The notes under the pieces are model-generated. The model was not told the origin of the DNA and made no database searches. It saw nothing but the letters and a program-made list of their open reading frames with translations. The translations under genes and the position numbers were made by a program. From positions 1-64,000 of the forward strand of contig JANSYI010000034.1 of assembly GCA_024742475.1 (NCBI GenBank): a stretch of DNA of 64,000 bases, read 5' to 3'. Positions 8,433 through 17,444 of this stretch are shown here, in pieces (position 1 is the first letter of the stretch; every line of letters begins with the position of its first letter). The stretch comes from a bacterium (GTDB taxonomy: Bacteria; Myxococcota_A; Polyangia; Nannocystales; Nannocystaceae).

Positions 8433-9422
8433 GTGCTTCCACTCTCGCGCTGTCGACGCTTCGCGGTTGCCCTGATCCTTGGGTCGGGTGGGCTCGTCGC
8501 GGCCGACGCACACGCCGCTGGCGTTCGGGGAGCGGGCTCCGCGAAGCTCGGCGAGTGGAAGTCTGCGCCGAGCCGAACCGCGCTGCGTGCACGCGCACTT
8601 CGCCGCGCTCGGCTCGCAGCGCTGAGGGCCGCGTTCGACGAGCTCGACGGCCCCGTGGACGACGAGGCGAAGCGAGCGGTGCTCGACGACGGGACGCGGT
8701 GGACCGGCGCCTATCGGATCGTCAATGAGCAGGCCGACCCGGACGGCGTCCGCGTCGAGCTCGAGGTCGAAATCGACATCGCGCGCCTCTCCAAATTCGT
8801 CGCGCCGCCACGCGCACCCGCGCCGAGCGCCGTGCGCTACCACGTCGCGGAGGTCTCGGCCGGCCGCGGTTGCGAGGTGGAAGCCGAGCAGCTCGCCAGC
8901 GATCTCGAGCGCTATGGCGTGGCGCGGTCGAAGGTTGGAACCTCGGAGCCCATCTCGGTGGCCCTCTCGTGCGACGCCTTGGGCGCGGTGCCCAACACAC
9001 TGCTGCACGCGGTGAGGATCCGAGTCGAGGCGACCGCGGCGGGCACGACGTTGCTCGCCTCGCAGGAGGCCGCGTTTGGAGTGGACGAACTCAGCGCGCG
9101 CGAACGTGGCGCCGGCGCGGTCGCGGAGGCGCTGGCGAGCACGATCTTGGAGGACCCCGGAGGCGTCATCGTCCGCGTCGAGGCTCCGCATCCCGCCTCC
9201 CGCGTGCGTCGGTTGCAGCGCGCCATGGTCGACCAGCTCGGTGGAGTGCGCAAGGCCACGCTCATCGGGATCAACCCCGACGGGTCGGTACGGCTTCGCC
9301 TACAGGGACGCGCCAGCGCCGAGACCATCGCCCGTGGGTTGCGGGCGTTGAGCATGCCCGACTTTTCCATCACCATCGTGGGCGTTCATGATGCGCGCGG
9401 TCTCACGGTACGCCTTCGCTAG
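8433..9422 (+). CDS. Secreted protein of unknown function
   Basis: A 329-residue protein when started at GTG 8433; the frame is also open from ATG 8382 (346 aa). The later start gives a clean signal peptide: Arg-rich n-region, hydrophobic core AVALILGSGGLVAADAHA and a likely cut after AHA. A helical, Arg/Ala-rich segment (ALRARALRRARLAALRAAF) and a mixed alpha/beta body follow. The ending (RLRLQGRASAETIARGLRAL) suggests a small alpha/beta repeat, and the early helix plus strand pattern resembles envelope proteins of the FlgT-N type, which is only a loose likeness. The next lipoprotein gene overlaps its 3' end by 35 bp, suggesting co-expression. Confidence 0.7.
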   Translation: MLPLSRCRRFAVALILGSGGLVAADAHAAGVRGAGSAKLGEWKSAPSRTALRARALRRARLAALRAAFDELDGPVDDEAKRAVLDDGTRWTGAYRIVNEQADPDGVRVELEVEIDIARLSKFVAPPRAPAPSAVRYHVAEVSAGRGCEVEAEQLASDLERYGVARSKVGTSEPISVALSCDALGAVPNTLLHAVRIRVEATAAGTTLLASQEAAFGVDELSARERGAGAVAEALASTILEDPGGVIVRVEAPHPASRVRRLQRAMVDQLGGVRKATLIGINPDGSVRLRLQGRASAETIARGLRALSMPDFSITIVGVHDARGLTVRLR

Positions 9423-9714
9423 CGTTCTCTTGCTCGTCGCGTGTCGGCCGGCGCCCGGGACCGGCGCTCCGCTGGCGATCGAGGTCGCGCCCGAAGACGT
9501 CGACGCCGACGTCTACGTCGATGGCAACTACGTCGGTCAGGTCGGCTCGCTGACCGCCGCTGGGGCCGAGCCACTCGTCCTCGCGCCGGGTGTGCATCGG
9601 CTCGAGGTTCGCAAGCCGGGCCGCTTCCCGGTCCAGCGGACGATTCGCGTCGAGGGTGGGCCCAACCGCGAGCCGGTCGTCGTGAACGCGGAGCTGCTCG
9701 AGGACCCGCGCTAG
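9388..9714 (+). CDS. Small PEGA-like lipoprotein (108 aa)
   Basis: A lipoprotein with signal segment YAFASVLLLVAC (lipobox LVAC) followed by one short beta-sandwich unit. The segment ADVYVDGNYVG ... LAPGVHRLEVRKPGRFP is the hallmark of PEGA domains: a surface beta fold with V-x-V-D-G-x-x-x-G and G-x-H-x-L/V. It overlaps the upstream secreted protein gene, so the two are probably made together at the cell envelope. A second ATG at 9391 is equally usable. PEGA-type repeats also occur in the kinase at 55094. Confidence 0.75.
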   Translation: MMRAVSRYAFASVLLLVACRPAPGTGAPLAIEVAPEDVDADVYVDGNYVGQVGSLTAAGAEPLVLAPGVHRLEVRKPGRFPVQRTIRVEGGPNREPVVVNAELLEDPR

Positions 9715-9744
9715 CGTTGCTCGGACCATCGGCCGCTCGCGCGG

Positions 9745-10884
<1,140 letters not shown>

Positions 10885-10898
10885 GAGGGCGAAGGGTA

Positions 10899-12473
10899 CT
10901 ACGCGCCGGGCGTGGGCTCGGCGGGCACGGGGCCGGGCGGGGGCGGCAGCGCGTCGACTTCGGCCGCCGCTGGGGTCGGCGATGTGGACGGGGTCGCGGC
11001 GGGTTCGGCCGGGGGCGTGTCGGAGGGGGCGGGGGCGGCCTTGACGATTGCACCCATCGCGTCGCGCGTGCGCGCCTGGACGCCGGTCTCGGTCAGCCGC
11101 GCGTCCCGGTTGCGCTCGAGAGCGTCGCGCCGCTCGAGGTAGATCTGCACCAGGCGTCGCGCCGCGTAGTGGGCTTTGATCCTCCACTTGGGCTCGTTGG
11201 CAAGCAGCACCGCGAACGCGATCTCGGGGCGGTCGGCGGGGGCGAAGCCGATGAACCAGTTGTAGTTGAGGTAGGGCGCGCGCTTGCCCGTGAGGCTGCC
11301 GGTCTTGCCCGCCACGACGACGTCGGGAATGTAGGGCTTGCCCTGCGGGTCGACGAAGCTCTTGCGCGCCGTGCCCGAGGTGGTGGTCGACTTCATCATC
11401 TCGCCGACTGCGAGCGCAGCGTCCGAGGAGAGCGTGCGGGTGGGCTTGGGGCGGGCGGGCGTGAGGTCGTCACCCTCGGGGCCGACGACCTGGTCGATGA
11501 TGTGCGGGGGCTGATAGACGCCCCCGCGGGCGAAGATGCTCGCCATCGTCGCGGCGTGGACCGGCGAGAGGTCGACGTTCCAGAAACCCGCCGCGACCTT
11601 GGCGCGTTCCATCGGGTCCGCAGGGATGTGCGCCGGGCTGCGCTCGACCGTGTACTCGAAGGGGATCTGGGTCTCGAACTGCAGCGCGTGCGCGATGTCG
11701 ACGAGCGATTGCTGCTCGAGGTGCTCGAGCGCGAGCTTGCCGATGACGAGGTTGTAGCTGTGGGCGACAGCGGACGAGAGCGTCTCGCAGCGGGTGTCCC
11801 GCGCGGGATCATCGAGCAGCATGTCGTCCTCGATGCCGTGCAGGCCGCCCGAGAAACAGGCGCGCGTGCTGGGCGTGACCTTCCCCGACTCGAGCAGGGC
11901 GGCGGTGGTGACCAGCTTGAACGTCGAGGCGGCCGGGGCCCACGCGCTGGCGACGACCTCGACCGGGTCGACCTCGGGGTCCATGCTCGAGTGTCCCGCG
12001 AGCACGAGGACGGCGTTGTCGCGCACGTCGAGCATCACCGCGCCGGCGTAGGGGACCTCGCGGTTTTGAAAGATGGTCAGCGCCGACTCCTGCAGCACCG
12101 GGTCGAGCGTGAGCATGATGCGGTGCCCGTCGGGCAGATCCTGCACGAAGCGGCTCGACTTCGGGTTGGCCGGGGCAGGGGACTGCGCGACCGCGTCGGC
12201 CGCGGGCGCCTGCGCGTCGCCGGGGGTCGGTGGTTGCGCAGGGTCGGAGATCTGCACGAGTGTTGCGGCGCTCAGATCGAGGCGGTCCTCCCACGGCAGC
12301 ACCAAGGGCGCGCCGTCGTCGGGGGTCACATCGGGGAGGACCGTCGCCGACTTCCGCACCCCGTCATAGGCCTCGGGCGCGCTCTGTTGCTGCACGTAGA
12401 AGGCGATGGCACCGAGTGTTCCGAGGAAGAACAGGGCGCCAACACCGCTGAGACCCTTTCTTGGCGTTCCCAT
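10899..12473 (-). CDS. Penicillin-binding protein, transpeptidase domain
   Basis: A 524-residue protein with one N-terminal transmembrane anchor (ALFFLGTLGAIAFYV) and a periplasmic D,D-transpeptidase domain. All three active-site motifs are visible: STFK (SxxK nucleophile), SYN (SxN) and KTGS (KTG). The segment IPFEYTVERSPAHIP and the C-terminal NYNWFIGFAP are typical of class B-like PBPs and FtsI/MrdA relatives, but the usual N-terminal dimerisation module is short. A Pro/Ala-rich tail of about 60 residues ends the protein. Its likely job is crosslinking peptidoglycan. The -10-like TATAGG on the minus strand is about 17 nt upstream of the ATG. Confidence 0.88.
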   Translation of the reverse strand: MGTPRKGLSGVGALFFLGTLGAIAFYVQQQSAPEAYDGVRKSATVLPDVTPDDGAPLVLPWEDRLDLSAATLVQISDPAQPPTPGDAQAPAADAVAQSPAPANPKSSRFVQDLPDGHRIMLTLDPVLQESALTIFQNREVPYAGAVMLDVRDNAVLVLAGHSSMDPEVDPVEVVASAWAPAASTFKLVTTAALLESGKVTPSTRACFSGGLHGIEDDMLLDDPARDTRCETLSSAVAHSYNLVIGKLALEHLEQQSLVDIAHALQFETQIPFEYTVERSPAHIPADPMERAKVAAGFWNVDLSPVHAATMASIFARGGVYQPPHIIDQVVGPEGDDLTPARPKPTRTLSSDAALAVGEMMKSTTTSGTARKSFVDPQGKPYIPDVVVAGKTGSLTGKRAPYLNYNWFIGFAPADRPEIAFAVLLANEPKWRIKAHYAARRLVQIYLERRDALERNRDARLTETGVQARTRDAMGAIVKAAPAPSDTPPAEPAATPSTSPTPAAAEVDALPPPPGPVPAEPTPGA

Positions 12474-12675
12474 GGCGGGCAGTGTCGGAGCCTATAGCAG
12501 TGCGCGGCGGTGGAGGGCAAAAACCTCGCGATCGGCGCAAGCGCACGGCGAGGGTGTGCCGCGCCATCGTACAACCGCCCCGGGGTCCGTACAGAGCCAT
12601 CTGCGGAGTTCTGTCGCGCTCGCAGTTTCCTGCTACGATAGCGGCTCGTTCGCGGAAGGCGGGCGTTTCGCGGTC

Positions 12676-13596
12676 ATGCGCGACGAAACCATCGTCACAG
12701 TCATCCACAAGGTGGAAGACACCGGGCTCCATCGCCGGAAGAAGGACGCGTGCATCGTCGTCATCTATGGGGCGGAGCTTGGCCGAAAGTACAACATCGA
12801 GGGCCGGGAGATGACCATCGGCCGGGCGACGACGGCTGACATCTGCGTCTCCCAAGACTCGGTGTCGCGGACGCACGCGACGGTGATGATCGACGAGTCC
12901 GGCGTGAAGATTCGCGACAACGAATCGACGAACGGCACCTACGTCAACGACCACAAGATTCACGAGGCGTACTTGAAGGACGGCGACCTCATCAAGGTTG
13001 GCCGAAGCATCTTCAAGTTCCTCACCGGCGACAACATCGAGAGCTCGTATCACGAGGAGATCTATCGGCTCTCCACCGTCGACGGGCTCACGCAGATCTT
13101 CAACAAGCGCTACTTCGTCGAGACCCTCGAGCGCGAGCTCAGCCGCGCGCGCCGGTACGACCGGCCGCTCGCGCTGATGATGTTCGACATCGATCACTTC
13201 AAGCGCTGCAACGACACCTACGGCCACCGCGCCGGCGACCACGTGCTGCGGCACATGGCCGACATCGTGCGCCAGCGTGCGCGCAAGGTCGACGTCGTCG
13301 CGCGCTACGGCGGCGAAGAGTTCGCCGTCATCCTGCCCGAGATCGACGAAATGGGCGCGGCTCGGTTCGCCGAGACCGTGCGGGCCATGGTCGAGCAAGA
13401 AGAGTTCAGCTTCGAAGGCCGCCGCATCCCGTTGACCATCTCCGTGGGCGTGGCAGAGCTCAAGACCGAGGTCGCCAACGCCGACGACCTCATCAAGCGC
13501 GCCGACGCGCGGCTCTACCTGGCCAAGCAAGGCGGCCGCAACCGCGTGGTGTGGACGGATGATCCCGCCATGTCGGCGGCCAGCCCGGCGCCCTGA
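12676..13596 (+). CDS. FHA-GGDEF diguanylate cyclase
   Basis: A 306-residue signalling protein. Residues about 35-110 form an FHA domain with the phosphothreonine-binding landmarks MTIGRA, SVSRTHATV and NESTNGTYVND. A GGDEF domain follows with YGGEEF, the catalytic A-site in an active form, and an RKVD five residues upstream, which matches the RxxD inhibitory I-site. It should make cyclic di-GMP, be feedback-inhibited, and be steered by binding a Thr-phosphorylated partner, plausibly a Ser/Thr kinase substrate. It is divergent from the PBP gene across 202 bp. The open frame extends upstream, but the protein core begins at ATG 12676. Confidence 0.92.
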   Translation: MRDETIVTVIHKVEDTGLHRRKKDACIVVIYGAELGRKYNIEGREMTIGRATTADICVSQDSVSRTHATVMIDESGVKIRDNESTNGTYVNDHKIHEAYLKDGDLIKVGRSIFKFLTGDNIESSYHEEIYRLSTVDGLTQIFNKRYFVETLERELSRARRYDRPLALMMFDIDHFKRCNDTYGHRAGDHVLRHMADIVRQRARKVDVVARYGGEEFAVILPEIDEMGAARFAETVRAMVEQEEFSFEGRRIPLTISVGVAELKTEVANADDLIKRADARLYLAKQGGRNRVVWTDDPAMSAASPAP

Positions 13597-13650
13597 GGGG
13601 CCGCCTCCGATTTGTCGTACGTCCGTCCGTGGTGATAACCAGGGTGGGTC

Positions 13651-15510
13651 GTGTCTGCACGCATCGAGGTGATGCCGGCCGCGCTGGCGGACCAGATCGC
13701 GGCGGGAGAGGTCGTCGAACGGCCAGCCTCCATCGTCAAGGAGTTGGTGGAGAACGCAGTCGATGCGGGGGCGCGGCGGGTCGAAGTCGAGCTGGCCAAG
13801 GGCGGGGCAGAGCGCATCGTCGTGCTCGATGACGGCGCGGGCATGCACCCCGAAGACCTGCCGCTTTCAATCACGCGACACGCCACCTCCAAAGTCCGTC
13901 AGGCGTCCGACCTGGTCGAGATCGGCACCCTCGGGTTTCGGGGGGAGGCGCTCGCTTCAATCGCCGCGGTCGCCGACGTCACGATGGAGTCTCGTCGCGC
14001 GGACGACACGGCCGGCACGCGGATGCGCTCACGCCCGGGCCTGCCCCCCGAGCTCTCGCCGATTGGCCGCGGGGTGGGCACACGGGTGGAGGTCACGGCG
14101 CTGTTCGTCAACGTGCCGGCGCGCCGCAAGTTCCTGCGCTCGGAGGCGACCGAGGTCGGGCACTGCACCGACACGATGGTCCGCCTGGCCATCTCGCACC
14201 CCCACGTGCACCTGCGGCTCAAGCATGGCCCGCGGACGCTGCTCGACCTCCCCTCGGCCGCGCTGCCCGAGCGCATCGCGGCGGTGCTGGCTCGACGCGT
14301 GCGCGCGCCGATCACCCGCGTGCAGGGCGTGCACGAGGGCGTCGACGTCGAGGCATTTCTCGCTCCGCCGAGCGCGGCGGTCAAAGGGCGCGGGCAGAGC
14401 TTCGTCGTCGTGCGACGGCGGGTCGTGCGTGAGCGCGCGCTGACGTCGGCCATCACCGCGGCCTACGGGGACCTCTTGCCGTCCGGGCATGGTCCGGTCG
14501 CGTGTGTCCGCGTCGACCCTCCTGCCGGAGAGGTCGACGTCAACGTGCACCCCCAGAAGGCGGAGGTGCGCTTCTCCGACCCGCAGGCCGTCTACGCGGC
14601 GGCGCGTCACGTGTTGGCGCTCGCGGCCGCGCAGTGGGACGCCGCGCCGGCGCCAGCGACCGGGTCGCGGTTCTCCGTGGGCGCCCGCGAGGCGCTCGAT
14701 CGCTCGATGCAGGCCGAGCGTCCACACCCCGAGCACCGCGAGCGCGGCGCGGCGCGGTTCTCCGCGGGTGCGGCACGGGGTTCGACCTACCGGCTGAGGA
14801 CTGCCGCGGCGCGCGACGACTACGACGCGCACCGAGCCGAGTCACGGGCGGCCGCGGGTCGGCTGCGCGACCGACTCTCGCAGGCGCAACCGCGCGAACC
14901 GGCGCCGCGCCAGGAGACGATCCAAGTGCCCGACCCCGAGCCGGTCGCGCAAGGCGGGCCTGCGCTCGCGCTGCTGACCTGTTTGCCCGGGCCCGTGGCG
15001 CTGCTCCGGCTCGACGACGCGGTCGTCTCGGTCGATCTCAAGCGCCTGCGCAGCCACTTGGTCTACGAGCGCTTGGTGGCCGAGCTCGGCGGTGGTTCGG
15101 TCGGGGCGCAGGGCCTGCTCGCGCCGGTGGTCGTGCGCCGTGACAAGCGAGACGTCGAGCTGTGTCTGGCCCGCGAGGACGCGCTGCGGGAGCTCGGCGT
15201 CGTGGTGGAGGCGTTTGGTGACGACGCCCTGCTGGTGCGGGCCGTCCCCGCGCAGCTGCGAGACTGCGTCGACGAGCCGGACATCGACGACCTCGTCGAC
15301 AAGGTGGTGGCCTGGCTTCGGGTCGAGTCGCCCGCGTCCGAGTCTGCGCAGACCGGCACGCACGCGATGGCGGCGGTGCTCGCCGGCGCCCGCGGTGCCG
15401 ACCCTGCGCCTCGGCTCGCGCGGCGGTGGGTTCGCGAGCTGCTCGAGCAAGAGCGCGACCTCGCCAAGGTCCCCGGCATCCGCGTGTTCACGGCCGAGGA
15501 CCTCACGTGA
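13651..15510 (+). CDS. mutL: DNA mismatch repair protein MutL
   Basis: A 619-residue protein with the GHKL ATPase of MutL: AAGEVVERPASIVKELVENAVDAGA, DDGAGM, RHATSK and GFRGEALASI. The central transducer domain and a Pro/Arg-rich linker are followed by a C-terminal dimerisation domain. I do not see the DQHAxxE-type metal motif or the CPHGRP-type motif found in endonuclease MutL proteins; at the expected place there is VDLKRLRSHLVYERL. The C-terminal part reads more like the E. coli type without nicking activity. Start is GTG 13651. The stop overlaps the miaA start. Confidence 0.93.
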   Translation: MSARIEVMPAALADQIAAGEVVERPASIVKELVENAVDAGARRVEVELAKGGAERIVVLDDGAGMHPEDLPLSITRHATSKVRQASDLVEIGTLGFRGEALASIAAVADVTMESRRADDTAGTRMRSRPGLPPELSPIGRGVGTRVEVTALFVNVPARRKFLRSEATEVGHCTDTMVRLAISHPHVHLRLKHGPRTLLDLPSAALPERIAAVLARRVRAPITRVQGVHEGVDVEAFLAPPSAAVKGRGQSFVVVRRRVVRERALTSAITAAYGDLLPSGHGPVACVRVDPPAGEVDVNVHPQKAEVRFSDPQAVYAAARHVLALAAAQWDAAPAPATGSRFSVGAREALDRSMQAERPHPEHRERGAARFSAGAARGSTYRLRTAAARDDYDAHRAESRAAAGRLRDRLSQAQPREPAPRQETIQVPDPEPVAQGGPALALLTCLPGPVALLRLDDAVVSVDLKRLRSHLVYERLVAELGGGSVGAQGLLAPVVVRRDKRDVELCLAREDALRELGVVVEAFGDDALLVRAVPAQLRDCVDEPDIDDLVDKVVAWLRVESPASESAQTGTHAMAAVLAGARGADPAPRLARRWVRELLEQERDLAKVPGIRVFTAEDLT

Positions 15511-16463
15511 CCGCGCTCCCGCACGTCCTCGCGCTGGTCGGCCCCACCGGGTCGGGCAAGGCGGCGCTGGGGTTGGAGGTGGCCGAGCGCTTCGCGCTTC
15601 CGATCTTGGTCTGCGATTCGGTGAAGGTCTATCGCCGCTTGGACATCGGGTCGGCCAAGCCCGACGCCGAGGCGCGCGCCCGGGCGCAGCATCACCTCAT
15701 CGACCTCGTCGATCCCGACGGGCAGTTCACCGCGCGTCAGTACGCGGCCGAAGCGTGGCGCCACATCGGCGCGCGCGGCCTCTTCGTCGGGGGCACCGGA
15801 TTCTATCTGCGGGCGGCCCTGTGGCGGGCGACCGGCGAAGGCGACGCGGCCACGCCCACGTTCGAGGGGCAAGAGCGCGACGCGTTCGAGGCGAAGTGGT
15901 CGGAGGCCGAGCGTGCGCGACCGGGCGCAACGCACCAGGCGCTGGCCGAGCTCGACCCCGAGACCTCCGCGCAGATCCACCCGAACAACTGGGTCCGGGT
16001 GGTCCGGGCGCTGGGACTGTGTGTCGCGGCGGGTGGTCCGATCTCCGCGATCCGGGCCGCAGACCCCCCGCGCCCGCGCGCCCGCACGCTCTTCGTGTGG
16101 CTCGACCCCGGCGAGGGCCTGCGCGACCGACAGGTGCGCAGAGTCGATCGCATGCTCGCTCGCGGCTGGCTGGCCGAGGTGGAGTCGCTGCTGGCCGCCG
16201 GATATGATGAGCATCACAAATCGATGCGTAGCCTGGGATACAAGCAGCTCGTCGACGTCGTGCGGGGCCGCTGCGGCCTCGAGGCGGCGCGCGAGGCCAT
16301 CCTCAAGGCCACGTGGCAGTACGCGCGCCGGCAGCGAACCTATTTTCGCCATCAACTTCCGGCTGAGGATGTCGTACACATCCCCGAGCCGGGCGCGATG
16401 CCCTGGGACCGAGTCCGAGCGTTCTTGGACTCCCCCTCGCAGCAAGCCCGACCCAACCCCTGA
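15507..16463 (+). CDS. miaA: tRNA dimethylallyltransferase MiaA
   Basis: A 318-residue enzyme that prenylates A37 of tRNAs reading UNN codons. Walker A GPTGSGK, then CDSVKVYRRLDIGSAKP, HHLIDLVDPDG, LFVGGTGFYLRA, a swivel domain, RVVRAL and SLGYKQLVDVVRG are present in family order, ending in the ARRQRTYFR segment. The family's usual SxQVY is here SVKVY, a small variation. GTG at 15507-15509 overlaps the mutL stop (GTGA), indicating coupling. accA starts 10 bp downstream, so mutL-miaA-accA reads as one operon. Confidence 0.93.
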   Translation: MTALPHVLALVGPTGSGKAALGLEVAERFALPILVCDSVKVYRRLDIGSAKPDAEARARAQHHLIDLVDPDGQFTARQYAAEAWRHIGARGLFVGGTGFYLRAALWRATGEGDAATPTFEGQERDAFEAKWSEAERARPGATHQALAELDPETSAQIHPNNWVRVVRALGLCVAAGGPISAIRAADPPRPRARTLFVWLDPGEGLRDRQVRRVDRMLARGWLAEVESLLAAGYDEHHKSMRSLGYKQLVDVVRGRCGLEAAREAILKATWQYARRQRTYFRHQLPAEDVVHIPEPGAMPWDRVRAFLDSPSQQARPNP

Positions 16464-16473
16464 GGAAACGACG

Positions 16474-17430
16474 ATGTCGACCAAGGTACTCGAGTTCGAA
16501 CGCCCGATCGTGGAGCTCGAAGGCAAGATCAAGGAGCTCAAGCACCTCAGCGGTGGAAGCCGCGAGATGGCGCAGGAGATCGAGCGCCTCGAGGAGAAGG
16601 CGCGCCAGCTCCAGAAGGAACGCTTCGCCTCGCTCACGCCCTGGGAGCAAGTCCAGCTCGCCAAGCACCCCGACCGCCCCTACACGCTCGACTACATCGG
16701 CGAGATCACCACCGACTTCATGGAGCTTCGCGGCGACCGAGCGTTCGCCGACGACCCGGCCATCGTCGGAGGCCTGTGCCGCTTCGACGGCCGCACGGTC
16801 ATGATCATCGGTCACCAGAAGGGCCGGAACACGAAGGAGAACCTCTACCGCAACTTCGGCATGGCGCGGCCGGAGGGCTACCGCAAGGCGCAGCGGTTGA
16901 TGAGGCTGGCCGAACAGTTCGGCCACCCGATCCTCTGCTTCATCGACACCGCCGGGGCCTATCCAGGGCTCGGGGCCGAAGAGCGAGGACAGTCCGAAGC
17001 GATCGCCTCCAGTTTGGAGTTGCTCGCGCGACTCACCGTCCCGACGATCTCGGTCGTCATCGGGGAGGGGGGCTCGGGCGGTGCGCTGGCCATCGGGCTC
17101 ACCGATCGCATCCTCATGCTCGAGCACGCCGTGTACTCGGTCATCTCCCCGCGAGGCTGCGCCAGCATCCTGTGGAAGGACCCCGAGGCCGAGCAGACCG
17201 CGGCGGCCCAGCTCAAGATGACCAGCCACGATCTCCAGTCGCTCGGCATCTGCGACGAGATCATCCCCGAGGCTGTGGGCGGCGCGCACCGGGGCCTGAC
17301 GTCCACCGCGGCTGCGTTGGCCGAGGCGCTGCGCAAGCACATCGACGAGCTCTGTGCGCTCGATGCCGACGCCCTCGTCGCGCAGCGCTACGAGAAGTAC
17401 CGACGCATCGGCCACCTCGAGCGCGAGTAG
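16474..17430 (+). CDS. accA: Acetyl-CoA carboxylase carboxyltransferase subunit alpha
   Basis: A 318-residue AccA. The N-terminal coiled-coil helix (LEFERPIVELEGKIKEL) is followed by the crotonase-like carboxyltransferase core: HPDRPYTLDYI, FGMARPEGYRKAQRLM, FIDTAGAYPG, EERGQSEAIA, IGEGGSGGALAIG and YSVISPRGCASILWKD. With AccD (not in the window) it transfers the carboxyl from biotin to acetyl-CoA in the first step of fatty acid synthesis. Length and domain order are normal. The ATG lies 10 bp after miaA with a GAGGAA Shine-Dalgarno region. Confidence 0.96.
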   Translation: MSTKVLEFERPIVELEGKIKELKHLSGGSREMAQEIERLEEKARQLQKERFASLTPWEQVQLAKHPDRPYTLDYIGEITTDFMELRGDRAFADDPAIVGGLCRFDGRTVMIIGHQKGRNTKENLYRNFGMARPEGYRKAQRLMRLAEQFGHPILCFIDTAGAYPGLGAEERGQSEAIASSLELLARLTVPTISVVIGEGGSGGALAIGLTDRILMLEHAVYSVISPRGCASILWKDPEAEQTAAAQLKMTSHDLQSLGICDEIIPEAVGGAHRGLTSTAAALAEALRKHIDELCALDADALVAQRYEKYRRIGHLERE

Positions 17431-17444
17431 GCCTCTTGGGGCTG

